From: Rhizobium sp. ACO-34A
Lineage (GTDB): Bacteria > Pseudomonadota > Alphaproteobacteria > Rhizobiales > Rhizobiaceae
Length of the DNA stretch: 64,000 nt
Direction of reading: 5' to 3'
Assembly: GCA_002600635.1 (NCBI GenBank)
Contig: CP021371.1
Coordinates: 1,801,001 to 1,865,000 of the forward strand
Below are positions 18,476 to 27,514 of the stretch, piece by piece; within the stretch, counting starts at the first letter, position 1, and each line of letters opens with the position of its first letter. The notes beneath the pieces were generated by a model, which was not told the DNA's origin, searched no databases, and worked only from the letters and a program-made list of their open reading frames with translations. A program made the translations under genes and the position numbers.

Positions 18476-19048
18476 TCATAAGAGCCAGCGCCAGCGCTTG
18501 GGATTGTCAGCCGACTCGATCATCAGCCAGTGAAGATCGACCTTGTTGACAGGCTTGATCTCGTCATTCCTGTTGTCCAGTACGAGATCCGCCTTCGGCG
18601 TCTTCACGATCACCACGACATGCGCTTCGCCGCTGGGAGTGGTCGCCATGGCAAGCCGGATGGATCGGGGAGGCAGCCCGCGGTCGATCAGCTTCTTTCG
18701 CTTCGTGACTGCGTAATCCTCGCAGTCTCCGGATTTGGGCGAAAGGCGCCAGGTATCGTTTCCCTTGGTGTCCGAACCCGGCGCTATCGCCTGATTCACG
18801 CTGGTATTCACCGCTTCGAGCGCACGCTCCACCTTTCGGTTCAACTGGGTTCGGCTTACACCGCCTTTCGGACGGCATTCGCGCGGAGCATTCACGCAAA
18901 GCTTTACGAAGGCGTAGGGGGCTGTCGTCGGGGTCTTTTCTTCAAGAAAGGGTGCCGTAAGTCGGCCCCCTGCCTGGGTTTCACGGGCAGACCACGAAAA
19001 GAACATCGCGGCTGCGGCGACAAGGATGCAGATGGTCATGAGAGGCAT
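18476..19048 (-). CDS. BTLCP family transglutaminase-like cysteine protease (secreted)
   Basis: A predicted periplasmic bacterial transglutaminase-like cysteine proteinase (PF06035). Start ATG 19048 has GGAG 7-8 bases upstream and opens a hydrophobic signal segment (MTICILVAAAAMFFSW). The papain-like triad is visible: Cys in SGDCEDYAVTK, His in GEAHVVVIV and Asp in LVLDNRNDEI. The mature protein is about 165 residues. In other bacteria the family member LapG cleaves surface adhesins under c-di-GMP control, but rhizobial short forms are uncharacterised and no LapD homologue lies in this window. Confidence 0.85.
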   Translation of the reverse strand: MPLMTICILVAAAAMFFSWSARETQAGGRLTAPFLEEKTPTTAPYAFVKLCVNAPRECRPKGGVSRTQLNRKVERALEAVNTSVNQAIAPGSDTKGNDTWRLSPKSGDCEDYAVTKRKKLIDRGLPPRSIRLAMATTPSGEAHVVVIVKTPKADLVLDNRNDEIKPVNKVDLHWLMIESADNPKRWRWLL

Positions 19049-19450
19049 CTCACGGCTCCATGGCTGTTTACCCTGTGGAACAGGCGGAACGCCGAAGCGC
19101 AAAACACCCGCTCAGGCCTAAGCATCGAATGGAGAGAATGTTCCCTGATAGTCGCAAAATTATGTCGCAATGCAACATGAGGGGCGACTCATATGGTCGC
19201 GAACTTGGCTGCCAACAGGCGAGCAGCGCCTGCATGCGGTCGGTCATGAGGGCAGGGCGTTATGATGCTCGGGCGGACGTGGCTGCGAATGCGGCGGCAT
19301 CTCGATAGTGCCCGGTGGGACTTTGGTGGGACTTTATGTTCCGCTGGATGCTTTTCAGGTCGTTTCGTTCTTCTTTTTTTCTCCTTCTGCATTTTTCCGC
19401 TTGCGCTTCTGAGCCGGAAATCATAATGGGATCAGGCCTTAACGGCAGGT
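19049..19450. other. Intergenic region between the BTLCP gene and tRNA-Pro
   Basis: About 400 bases with no gene I can support. It must hold the minus-strand promoter for the protease and the plus-strand promoter for tRNA-Pro; short open frames on both strands lack ribosome binding sites and motifs. A pyrimidine-rich run lies at about 19361-19400. Confidence 0.5.
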
Positions 19451-19527
<77 letters not shown>

Positions 19528-19562
19528 TTAAATTCTTGATTTCCCAGCAAATTATTCGCCGG

Positions 19563-19580
19563 TTCCGGGTTTTCCCGGAA
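19563..19580 (+). terminator. Hairpin downstream of tRNA-Pro
   Basis: TTCCGGG (19563-19569) pairs with CCCGGAA (19574-19580) around a TTTT loop, 36 bases after the tRNA. There is no immediate T-tract, so termination is only plausible. Nothing else is evident between here and the esterase start at 19790. Confidence 0.4.
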
Positions 19581-19789
19581 TTGTGGCGCGTTGCTGCTAC
19601 GTTTTTCGGTAAATTTTTCCTGATTCTGCCCTATCATTGCTGCATCGCAGCATTATATGGGCTATGTCCGCTGCTGGAGGAGCGTGAGCGCGTTGCACCC
19701 GAAGTAACGGAGTGCGGCCTGTTCCGGATCCGTGGCGGGCTTTCCCCGTGGGAGTGAGAGCCGAACAATCGAACGGAAACTGCATTTCC

Positions 19790-20806
19790 ATGCGTATGAA
19801 AATTCCCGTGCCGTTTTCCTACATAACGGCCCAGCAAAAGAAGTGGCAAAAGCGTTTGAACCGCGCTGCGGATGTCATCACGCCTGTTGCCCCTGCACGT
19901 CCCAGACTTCGCGGTCCTCGCCCGCATCTGACTGAAATCACCGGCTTCGGTACCAATCCCGGGCATCTGCGCATGATGGAATATGTGCCGCCCAAGGGGC
20001 AGGCTAAGCCGGCGCTGATGGTCGTCCTGCACGGCTGTCTTCAGACGGCTGCGGATTTCGACAAGGGCAGCAACTGGAGCATGCTCGCGAGAGAAGGCGG
20101 TTTTGTCCTGCTTTACCCGGAGCAGCGCCAGTCCAACAATCCGAACCTCTGCTTCAACTGGTTTCGGCCAAGCGCCGTGGCGCGCGACCGCGGCGAGTTG
20201 ATGTCGATCCGGCAGATGATCGAGAATGCATGCGAGCGGCATGGAATCGATCGCGATCGCATCTTCCTGCAAGGACTGTCTGCCGGCGGCGGCATGGCGT
20301 CCGCGCTACTCGCTACTTATCCCGATCTCTTTGCCGCCGGCCAGATCGTTGCCGGTCTGCCCTTCGGCTCCGCCCGCGACGCGATGACCGCCCTGTCGGT
20401 GATGAAGTCGGGCGCGAATCGCACACCGCAGGAATGGGGTGACCTCGTTCGCACGGTGTCACCTGAAATCAACTGGCGTCCGACGATATCCATCTGGCAC
20501 GGTACCGCCGATCGCGTGGTCTCCACCGCCAATGCCCGCGCCACGCTGATGCAGTGGCTTGATCTCTATGGGCTTCGCGACGAAGACGGTGAGGATGTCG
20601 CCATCGAAGGCAATGCGGCCCGCGTCTGGTTCGACAGGTCGGGCCGGCCGCTAATCGAATTCTGCCTCGTCGATGGTATGGAACATGGCCTGCCGGTTCT
20701 GAAGAAGCCGCGCAAGACGCCGGGCGAGGGCGCAACGCCATTCATGCTTGAAGGCCAGCTCAGCGCCCCGTTGCACATGGCACGGACCTTCATGGCAAGC
20801 GTGTGA
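19790..20806 (+). CDS. PHB depolymerase family esterase
   Basis: An alpha/beta-hydrolase of the polyhydroxybutyrate depolymerase/feruloyl esterase family (Esterase_phd). The triad can be placed: Ser164 in the lipase box GLSAGGGMA, Asp241 in WHGTADRVV, and His299 in MEHGLPV; the oxyanion motif is VLHGCLQTAADFDKG. No signal peptide is seen, so it may act inside the cell, possibly on stored PHB or on other esters. ATG 19790 (338 residues) is preferred over the upstream extension to 19712, which is unlike the family. The substrate is not certain. Confidence 0.85.
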   Translation: MRMKIPVPFSYITAQQKKWQKRLNRAADVITPVAPARPRLRGPRPHLTEITGFGTNPGHLRMMEYVPPKGQAKPALMVVLHGCLQTAADFDKGSNWSMLAREGGFVLLYPEQRQSNNPNLCFNWFRPSAVARDRGELMSIRQMIENACERHGIDRDRIFLQGLSAGGGMASALLATYPDLFAAGQIVAGLPFGSARDAMTALSVMKSGANRTPQEWGDLVRTVSPEINWRPTISIWHGTADRVVSTANARATLMQWLDLYGLRDEDGEDVAIEGNAARVWFDRSGRPLIEFCLVDGMEHGLPVLKKPRKTPGEGATPFMLEGQLSAPLHMARTFMASV

Positions 20807-20891
20807 TGACCCGGCTGACAGGGCAGGCGCGGTTTATCCGTAATCCTGCCTTGTCGGAGGTTTATTGGGGGAGGGGATGAACGCGGAAGCC

Positions 20892-21041
20892 TCAGTTCTC
20901 TTCGATCGACACGCCGTCGCGGCCAATGTTGAGTTCGATGCCCTTTGGCTTGGTCTCTTCCTGATAGACGTAATATCCGAGGCCGATGACGACGACGGCA
21001 AGCGCACCGATGACGAGATAAAGACCATTATTCCGGTTCAT
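20892..21041 (-). CDS. Small single-pass membrane protein (49 residues)
   Basis: Start ATG 21041 is fixed by AGGAG five bases upstream. The peptide begins MNRNNGLYLVIGALAVVVIG, one N-terminal transmembrane helix, followed by a charged tail containing EETKPKGIELNIGRDG. This tail resembles a widespread rhizobial small protein (end motif GIELNIGKDGISIE-like, from memory). Function unknown. It is convergent with the esterase gene. Confidence 0.75.
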   Translation of the reverse strand: MNRNNGLYLVIGALAVVVIGLGYYVYQEETKPKGIELNIGRDGVSIEEN

Positions 21042-21158
21042 GACTGCTCCTGATCTGTTTGAACAGGGCAGTAATCCGGAAGGAAGGAATTTGTTCCGTT
21101 CAGAGAGCCAATCTGAATGAAGTAGATCGGCTTTCATTTCATTCCGGTCGGATCGTGC

Positions 21159-21455
21159 TCAGTCGTCGTTGGCAGCGTTCAGGTCTTCGGGACGAACGCC
21201 GTCCTCTTCATCGTCACGCTCGGCAAAACGTACGCCGACGCCACCGGGCGGGCTGTCGCCATCGCCAATGAACAGGATTCCGGACGCCTGCAGCGCCAGC
21301 TTCAACGCATGAAGTGTCGCCGGATCGACATTGGCCTGTTCTTCGGCTTCCGTCTGAAGGATCAGGAATGCGGAAATGCCACTCTTCGCCGAAAGCTGAT
21401 CGACGGTGATACCGAGAAGCGCCCGTGCGGCGCGGATCTGTGCGGGTGTAGCCAT
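21159..21455 (-). CDS. Small XRE-type helix-turn-helix protein
   Basis: 98 residues. The N-terminal half (about 4-60) reads as an XRE/HTH_3 domain (QIRAARALLGITVDQLSAKS, GISAFLILQTEAEEQ); the C-terminal half contains FIGDGDSPPGGVGVRF, which recurs at the C-terminus of many alphaproteobacterial XRE regulators. The tail is acidic. It probably regulates transcription; target unknown. It lies 51 bases before (downstream of, in transcription) the polysaccharide operon that ends at 21507, and has no strong ribosome binding site. Confidence 0.75.
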   Translation of the reverse strand: MATPAQIRAARALLGITVDQLSAKSGISAFLILQTEAEEQANVDPATLHALKLALQASGILFIGDGDSPPGGVGVRFAERDDEEDGVRPEDLNAANDD

Positions 21456-21506
21456 AGGATCAATATGGCGAATTCGCGCCCGAAATCAATCGGTTCGAAA
21501 GAGGGA

Positions 21507-22655
21507 TCAGTTCAGGACTTCGCGGTAAACCACAAGCGTCTGGTCGACCATGGCTTCAAGGCCGAAGGAATGGCGGCGGACGGCGGCATTGGCGGCGAAG
21601 CGGGCGCGTGTCGCGTCGTCAGAAAGCCTCTTCATGGCGCTCGAGAGTGGCGAAGGGTCATCACCGTTGGCGACGATGATGCCGTTCTCTTCGGGCGCGA
21701 CGACATTACGCGCTCCGCCGACATCGGTGACGATGATCGGCAATCCACTCGCTGCCGCCTCCAGCATCACATAGGACATAGCTTCATAGCGGCTCGGCAT
21801 CACAAGCACGTCGAACGCCTGCATGGCTTCAGCACCCGTGATGTCCGAGGTGATTATGACCCGATCGGCAACGTTGGCGCTCTCGACCTCACCGCGGATC
21901 GCCTGTTCCAGTTCGCCATGCCCTACCATCAAAAGGCGCGCATCGGGTAGGCTTTTAGCTACATCTACAAAAGCGGAAATCAGCCTTTCCGGCGCCTTCT
22001 GTGCGGAAAGGCGACCGACGAAACCGAAGACGATGGCATCTTCCGGCAGGCCGAAACGCCTGCGGATCGCCGGGCCGTTTCCCTGCTGCATTTCCCCCAC
22101 GCCATTGACGACGACGCGGAGCAATTCCGCTGGAATGCCGAGCGCCAGCGCATGCTCGTATTCACTCTGCGAGACGCAGATCAGCCGGTCGGTGAAGAAG
22201 CGGCCGAGCAGGGTTTCCACCTTGCCGAACAGCAGGCGGCCTTTGGCTCCGAGCGTCGGATCCATCGTGCGGAAGGCATGAGGCGTGTAGATACGTGGTA
22301 CATGCGGGCCGGGGAGACGGATGCGCGTCAACGCGCCGGCCTTGGAGCTGTGGCCGTGGATGATGTCGAACGGACCTTCCACACGCACGACCTGAGCCAA
22401 TGCTTGCCATGCGGATGCATCTGCAGGACCGACGGCCCGCAGCATGGGCAGGGCGATGACCTTCTGGAGATCGAGGGCCCTGAGCTCCCCTACGAAACGC
22501 TCCTCGGCGCGCACAGGCGAGTAGACCGCAGTCACGGCGTGACCGCGCGCTTTAAGTCCCGCGCATAGATCGACGAAATGACGGCCGGAGCCGCCGCCGC
22601 TCGGTTCCAGAACCTGGAGGATGCGCAGGGGGGAGTTCGTATGAGGCATGGTCAT
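21507..22655 (-). CDS. GT4-family glycosyltransferase of the polysaccharide locus
   Basis: A cytoplasmic retaining glycosyltransferase of the GT-B fold (group 1). Start MTMPHTNSPLRILQVLEPS leads to the Gly-rich donor loop region GGGSGRHFVDLCAGL; the C-terminal donor site has the E-x7-E type pattern in PSRYEAMSYVMLEAAASGLP. 382 residues. Its start overlaps the stop of the polymerase gene by ATGA (22652-22655), showing translational coupling in the operon initiating transferase, polymerase, this enzyme. It is expected to add one sugar to the lipid-linked repeat unit; which sugar is unknown. Confidence 0.9.
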   Translation of the reverse strand: MTMPHTNSPLRILQVLEPSGGGSGRHFVDLCAGLKARGHAVTAVYSPVRAEERFVGELRALDLQKVIALPMLRAVGPADASAWQALAQVVRVEGPFDIIHGHSSKAGALTRIRLPGPHVPRIYTPHAFRTMDPTLGAKGRLLFGKVETLLGRFFTDRLICVSQSEYEHALALGIPAELLRVVVNGVGEMQQGNGPAIRRRFGLPEDAIVFGFVGRLSAQKAPERLISAFVDVAKSLPDARLLMVGHGELEQAIRGEVESANVADRVIITSDITGAEAMQAFDVLVMPSRYEAMSYVMLEAAASGLPIIVTDVGGARNVVAPEENGIIVANGDDPSPLSSAMKRLSDDATRARFAANAAVRRHSFGLEAMVDQTLVVYREVLN

Positions 22656-23896
22656 GTCGGCATGGATCGTCGTTGCGCCCGCTGGTAGCGCCATTCGAGC
22701 GCGCCGCAGCCCCATACGATGCCGAGCAGCATATAGAAGTGCCGCCAGTGGTCTGTGTCGATGACGTTGCCGATGATCATGTGTCCGAGGACGACGATCC
22801 AGGAAATCATCAGGTAGGGCTGCCACGGGCGATTGCGCAGCAGGTAGCGGAAGCCGATGGTGACGGTCCACGCCATCATCGAGATATAGGAGATGAAGCC
22901 GAGCCAGCCGTAGCTGGTCAGCGATTTCAGCCAGATATTGTGCTCGTCTTCCGGAAAGATCTTGCTGAACACCATCGGCCCAATGCCCAGCGGCTGTTCC
23001 ATGGCGTTCAGAAAGCCGATGCGGTGGCGGGCAAAACGGCCGAGATGGCCGCCGTCATATTCCTTCACCAGGGTCGTGCGGTCGAGGAACAGGTTGCGGA
23101 CTTGCTCGAATTGTAGCGCGATCGTCACGGCAACGACCATCAGCACGACGGCCGCAAGCGATAGCAGCAGGATCTTCAGCCGGAAGGCTCCGGTGCGCTC
23201 CTTGAGCAGCAGGATCAGCACCAGCGCGATGGCGGAAAAGAGAAAGAGCGCCCAGGCCGCGCGCGAGAACGACAGGAAGACGCCGAGCGCGATGATGAGA
23301 AGCCCGGCGATCTTGAACGGTGCTCCGGCAAGACGCCCGGTCAGGAGACCATGGATAAGATAGAGCGAAGGCGCGATCAGGAAGGGGCCGAAAACGTTCG
23401 GATCCTGAAAGGCACCCATGGCGCGATCGTAGCGGGTGAAGGCTTCTGAACCGGGAAAGGCATGGAAATATCCAAGAATGCCGAGGAGGGCGGTTATCAC
23501 GGCGGCGGCCACCCAGGCGCGGAAGATCAGCCTCAGCCGCCGGTAGTCATCCTCGATGATCGCCGCATAGAACACCGAGGTCAGCGCCAGAAAGGTGGAG
23601 ACCGCGAGATACATCGGCCCCTCGGCCAGATCCCGCATGACAGTGAGCGAGAGAATGCCGCCGATATTGAATACCAGCAGGAAAACCAGTAGCGGGGCCA
23701 CCGCGCGGGAGATCTTCAGTCCGAGCAGGAACCAGATCGCGACCTGGACCACCAGAACCAGTTCATAGGGTGCGGGTTCCGAAATGACGAAGCCGGACAG
23801 GAAAACGCCGAAGGCGACCATCGCGGAACCGATGATCGCCAGTGCCGCGCGTTGCGGCCTGAAAACGACGGGAGCCTGAACCTCGATCGTACTCAA
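22652..23896 (-). CDS. O-antigen polymerase/ligase-like protein (Wzy/ExoQ type)
   Basis: A 414-residue integral membrane protein with about eleven hydrophobic segments and a large periplasmic loop near residues 265-320 (EQVRNLFLDRTTLVKEYDGG, HLGRFARHRIGFLNAMEQP, DEHNIWLKSLTSYGWLGF). The H-N-x5-G-W arrangement is characteristic of Wzy_C/O-antigen ligase proteins. It most likely polymerises the lipid-linked repeat units. The start appears to be TTG at 23896, overlapping the stop of the upstream transferase gene as TTGA, with GGAAAA 8 bases upstream. A ligase role is the alternative. Confidence 0.87.
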   Translation of the reverse strand: MSTIEVQAPVVFRPQRAALAIIGSAMVAFGVFLSGFVISEPAPYELVLVVQVAIWFLLGLKISRAVAPLLVFLLVFNIGGILSLTVMRDLAEGPMYLAVSTFLALTSVFYAAIIEDDYRRLRLIFRAWVAAAVITALLGILGYFHAFPGSEAFTRYDRAMGAFQDPNVFGPFLIAPSLYLIHGLLTGRLAGAPFKIAGLLIIALGVFLSFSRAAWALFLFSAIALVLILLLKERTGAFRLKILLLSLAAVVLMVVAVTIALQFEQVRNLFLDRTTLVKEYDGGHLGRFARHRIGFLNAMEQPLGIGPMVFSKIFPEDEHNIWLKSLTSYGWLGFISYISMMAWTVTIGFRYLLRNRPWQPYLMISWIVVLGHMIIGNVIDTDHWRHFYMLLGIVWGCGALEWRYQRAQRRSMPT

Positions 23897-25452
23897 TAGG
23901 CGTTTTCCGTGTTCAACAGCCGGATGGGCGTCAGGAAGAGGATCTTGAGATCGAAAAGCAGCGACCAGTTTTCGATGTAGAAGAGGTCGTATGCTGTCCG
24001 GTACTTGATCTTGTCGTCGCTGTCGATTTCACCGCGCCAGCCGTTGATCTGCGCCCATCCGGTCACGCCGGGCTTAACACGATGGCGGGCGAAGTAGCCA
24101 TCGACGACGTCCGCATAGACCCGGTCATGGGTCGCGGCGGACACGGCATGCGGGCGAGGACCGACAAGCGAAAGATCTCCGCGCAGCACGTTGAAGAGTT
24201 GTGGCAGTTCGTCGATCGACGACTTGCGGATGAAGCGCCCGACCTTCGTGACGCGAGGGTCCCCCTTGGTAACCGCCTTGCGCGCCGAGGGGTCGCTCAT
24301 CTCGGTATACATCGAACGGAATTTCAGGACGTTGATGACCTCGTTGTTGAAGCCATGGCGCTTCTGCATGAAGAAGACCGGTCCCTTCGAGTTCAACTTG
24401 ATCGCAATAGCGGTGCCGATGAAGACCGGCCACAGGAGCAAGAGAGCCATGAGGCTGAAGAAGATGTCGAAGATGCGCTTGGCCACTGAGTCCCAGTCGC
24501 GGATCGGCTTGTCCAGGATGTCGAGCATCGGCACTGCGCCGACATGGGAATAGGAGCGCGGGCGAAAACGCAGGCTGTTGGAATGGGCCGCGAGCCGCAC
24601 GTCGGTCGGCAGGACCCAGAGCATCTTGAGAAGCTGGAGGATGCGGGCCTCGGCGCTGAGCGGCAGCGAGATGATCAGCATGTCGATGCGCGCGAGGCGG
24701 GCGAATTCGACGAGTTCGGCCACGGTGCCGAGCTTGGGATAGCCTGCGACCACATCGGGCGAGCGGGCAGAGCCACGGTCATCGAAGATGCCGCAGATGC
24801 GGATATCGTTTTCCGGCTGCTGTTCCAGTGCGCGGATGAGATCCTTGGCGGGCTGACCACCGCCGACGATGACGGCGCGGCGTTCCATCACGCCGTTGCG
24901 GCCCCAGCGGCGAATGGCGAAGCCGACGAGATTGCGCTCGACGAACAGGAAGGCGAGGCCGCTACCGTACCAGATGACAAACCAGTTCTGGAAGTCGAGA
25001 CCGTTGCTGACAAAGATGAAGAGCGAAAGCGCGACAAGCGCCAGCGCTACCGTCCATGCGCCGAAATAGCGCCCCAGCGACCGCAAGGGCGTCCGCAGCG
25101 ATGAGATGTGATAGCAATCGGCGGCTTGCAGCAGCAGCAGGGCGACGCCCGATCCGATCAGGCTGATAGCCAGAACGCCGACGAAATGCTCCGCCGGGTT
25201 GGCGGAGATGAAATAGTGGATGCCGAGGCCGAAGGCGAGCAGGCAGAGGAATTCCAGCAGCCTGAGCTGGCCGGTGATGATCGTCGGAGAATAGTTGGAT
25301 TCCTGAAACTGTCCCGCGATCTGCCGGGCCAGCGGATTGATCTCCACGTTCTCCGCAGCGCCGGGCTTGGCATCGCCCATGGCGGCGTTTTCCGAGATCT
25401 TCTTGCGCAGCGCGTCAACGTCGAACTGTTCGGGCTTTTCCATCTGGTTCAT
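23893..25452 (-). CDS. Polyprenyl-phosphate glycosyl-1-phosphate transferase (WcaJ/ExoY type)
   Basis: Initiates repeat-unit synthesis by moving a sugar-1-phosphate onto undecaprenyl phosphate at the inner membrane. 519 residues: a disordered N-terminus (1-60), four membrane helices (about 62-180), a CoA_binding_3/Rossmann-like domain (RRAVIVGGGQPAKDLIRALE), a fifth hydrophobic segment (about 330-350), and the catalytic Bac_transf domain (GPVFFMQKRHGFNNE, LKFRSMYTEM, RKSSIDELPQLFNVLRGDLS, LVGPRPHA). It is first in the minus-strand three-gene operon. The position and domain layout match UppE of Agrobacterium as I remember it. Confidence 0.93.
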   Translation of the reverse strand: MNQMEKPEQFDVDALRKKISENAAMGDAKPGAAENVEINPLARQIAGQFQESNYSPTIITGQLRLLEFLCLLAFGLGIHYFISANPAEHFVGVLAISLIGSGVALLLLQAADCYHISSLRTPLRSLGRYFGAWTVALALVALSLFIFVSNGLDFQNWFVIWYGSGLAFLFVERNLVGFAIRRWGRNGVMERRAVIVGGGQPAKDLIRALEQQPENDIRICGIFDDRGSARSPDVVAGYPKLGTVAELVEFARLARIDMLIISLPLSAEARILQLLKMLWVLPTDVRLAAHSNSLRFRPRSYSHVGAVPMLDILDKPIRDWDSVAKRIFDIFFSLMALLLLWPVFIGTAIAIKLNSKGPVFFMQKRHGFNNEVINVLKFRSMYTEMSDPSARKAVTKGDPRVTKVGRFIRKSSIDELPQLFNVLRGDLSLVGPRPHAVSAATHDRVYADVVDGYFARHRVKPGVTGWAQINGWRGEIDSDDKIKYRTAYDLFYIENWSLLFDLKILFLTPIRLLNTENAY

Positions 25453-25593
25453 TTGAGGATCTCACCTTTTGTGGCCGAAGCCTAAGGGAAAGGTCCTAAG
25501 AAACGTTTGATCGGGTAGAGAAAAACCGATGCAATGGCGAAATATCCGTCATGTTTTGATACAGTTACACCGGTTGTTCCTGTCATCCGCGAT

Positions 25594-25607
25594 TTGACGG
25601 AAATCAA
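25594..25607 (+). promoter_or_regulatory. FNR/FixK-like box upstream of the ftsH paralogue
   Basis: TTGAC-GGAA-ATCAA at 25594-25607 matches the FNR/FixK consensus TTGAT-N4-ATCAA at nine of ten defined positions. It lies 67 bases before the ATG at 25675, inside the divergent region between the polysaccharide operon and ftsH, so it could affect either direction. A regulator of this type is not encoded in the window. Confidence 0.45.
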
Positions 25608-25674
25608 AGTCTTGCGGGATGGACCGTGCGATGGAAGACTTCTTTACCGATGGCTTTGCGAAGGGCGCTCCCGC

Positions 25675-27501
25675 ATGGAAAAGAAACACGTTTTCAACCT
25701 CAGCTACTTTCTCTTTGCCTTCTCGTTGTTGCTTCTGTTCCAGGCGTGGATCGGTTACCGCGACTACGCGCAGCTCACCTACACGGAGATGCTGGATGCG
25801 GTGAATCAGGGCAGGGTTGCCTCTGTCACGCTCACCGAGACGACGGTGCAGGGCGAGTACAAGGAGCCGCAGAACGGTCGCAAGTATTTCGTGGCAAACC
25901 GCGTCGATCCGGCCTTCGCCGAGATCTTCGAAAAGGCCGGCGTGAAGATCAGCGGAGCAAGCGACAGCAACTGGTTCACGACGATCCTGTCATGGGTCCT
26001 GCCTGTTCTCATCTTCTTTGGCCTCTGGTCCTTCTTCTTCAGGGGAATTGCCGAGCGCCAGGGCATGGGTGGCCTGATCAACATCGGCAAGTCGCGGGCC
26101 AAGATCTATCTCGAGCGCAAGACGGGCGTGACCTTCGATGACGTCGCCGGCATCGACGAGGCGGAAGCCGAGCTGGAGGAGATCGTCTCCTTCCTCAAGG
26201 ACAAGGATCGTTATGGCCGGCTCGGCGCGCGCATTCCGAAGGGCATCCTGCTTGTGGGTCCCCCCGGCACCGGCAAGACGCTGATGGCCCGCGCGGTCGC
26301 GGGCGAAGCGGGCGTGCCTTTCTTTTCCATTTCCGGTTCTGAATTCGTCGAAATGTTTGTCGGCGTGGGTGCCGCGCGCGTGCGTGACCTGTTCGAACAG
26401 GCGCGCGCCGCAGCCCCCTGCATCATCTTCATCGATGAACTGGATGCTCTCGGTCGTGCGCGCAACTCGTTCGGCGGTTTCGGCGGCAATGACGAGAAGG
26501 AGCAGACGCTCAACCAGCTGCTGGCCGAACTCGATGGCTTCGATCCCCGCGTCGGTATCGTACTGCTCGCTGCAACCAACCGTCCCGAAATTCTCGATCC
26601 GGCCTTGATGCGCGCCGGGCGCTTCGACCGGCAGGTGGTGATCGACCGCCCCGACCGGAAGGGCCGTGTGGCGATCCTCAAGGTTCACATGAAGAACATC
26701 ATTATCGACCGGGATGTCGATATCGATGCGATCGCGGGGCTGACACCCGGCTTCACTGGCGCCGACCTCGCGAACCTGATCAACGAGGCGGCGATCCTTG
26801 CAACGCGCCGCAGCGCCGGCAAGGTGGCGATGGAGGATTTCGTCGCGGCCGTCGAGCGGGTGATTGCCGGCACGGAACGGCGTAGCCGCATTCTCAATCC
26901 CGAGGAGCGCCGTCGTGTCGCCTATCACGAGATGGGCCATGCACTCGTCGCTTCCGCGCTCAAGACTGCCGATCCCGTGCAGAAGGTTTCGATCATTCCC
27001 CGCTCCATCGGGGCGCTTGGCTACACCCTGCAACGGCCGACCGAAGACCGTTTCCTGATCACTTCCGCTGAACTCAAGGAACGCATGGTGGTCCTGCTGG
27101 CCGGTCGCGCGGCCGAGGACATCGTCTTCGGTGAGATTTCGACGGGCGCATCCGACGATCTTGCCAAGGTAACGGACATCGCCCGCGAGATCGTCACCCG
27201 CTTCGGCATGGATGCTTCGGTCGGGCAGGCGGTTCTGGAGCCGCAACGCAGCCAGTGGCTGGACGACGGCCAGATGCGGATGCGACCGAAGGATTATTCG
27301 GAGGCGACCGCGCGTGAGGTGGATCTTGCCGTACGCTCCATGATCGATGATGCCTATCAGCAGGCGAAGCACGTGCTGGAAGGGCGGCGGTCCGAACTGG
27401 AGAGTGGCTCCAGGCTGCTGCTTGAAAAGGAAACGTTGACGCCCGCCGATTTCCCGCCGCTGGCGCGTGGTGGCGAAGTCGCAAGCGCGCCTGCCGCGTG
27501 A
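25675..27501 (+). CDS. ftsH: FtsH-family AAA+ zinc metalloprotease paralogue
   Basis: A membrane-anchored ATP-dependent protease of 608 residues. Two N-terminal membrane helices (about 8-24 and 103-121) flank a short periplasmic part. The AAA module has Walker A GPPGTGKT at 195-202, Walker [13 protein letters not shown] and the SRH region [20 protein letters not shown]. The zinc site HEMGH is at 418-422. All catalytic residues are present. ATG 25675 is chosen for GAAGGG 9 bases upstream; the frame is open from 25534. Its place inside a polysaccharide locus, not beside tilS as for the housekeeping ftsH of many rhizobia, suggests a second, specialised copy. The substrate is unknown; quality control of the polysaccharide machinery is a guess. 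Confidence 0.9.
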   Translation: MEKKHVFNLSYFLFAFSLLLLFQAWIGYRDYAQLTYTEMLDAVNQGRVASVTLTETTVQGEYKEPQNGRKYFVANRVDPAFAEIFEKAGVKISGASDSNWFTTILSWVLPVLIFFGLWSFFFRGIAERQGMGGLINIGKSRAKIYLERKTGVTFDDVAGIDEAEAELEEIVSFLKDKDRYGRLGARIPKGILLVGPPGTGKTLMARAVAGEAGVPFFSISGSEFVEMFVGVGAARVRDLFEQARAAAPCIIFIDELDALGRARNSFGGFGGNDEKEQTLNQLLAELDGFDPRVGIVLLAATNRPEILDPALMRAGRFDRQVVIDRPDRKGRVAILKVHMKNIIIDRDVDIDAIAGLTPGFTGADLANLINEAAILATRRSAGKVAMEDFVAAVERVIAGTERRSRILNPEERRRVAYHEMGHALVASALKTADPVQKVSIIPRSIGALGYTLQRPTEDRFLITSAELKERMVVLLAGRAAEDIVFGEISTGASDDLAKVTDIAREIVTRFGMDASVGQAVLEPQRSQWLDDGQMRMRPKDYSEATAREVDLAVRSMIDDAYQQAKHVLEGRRSELESGSRLLLEKETLTPADFPPLARGGEVASAPAA

Positions 27502-27514
27502 CCGTGGCTGTCGG

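Noticed and set aside
19528..19789. Possible genomic-island insertion at tRNA-Pro
   Set aside because: No integrase, no repeated 3' tRNA end and ordinary chromosomal genes follow.
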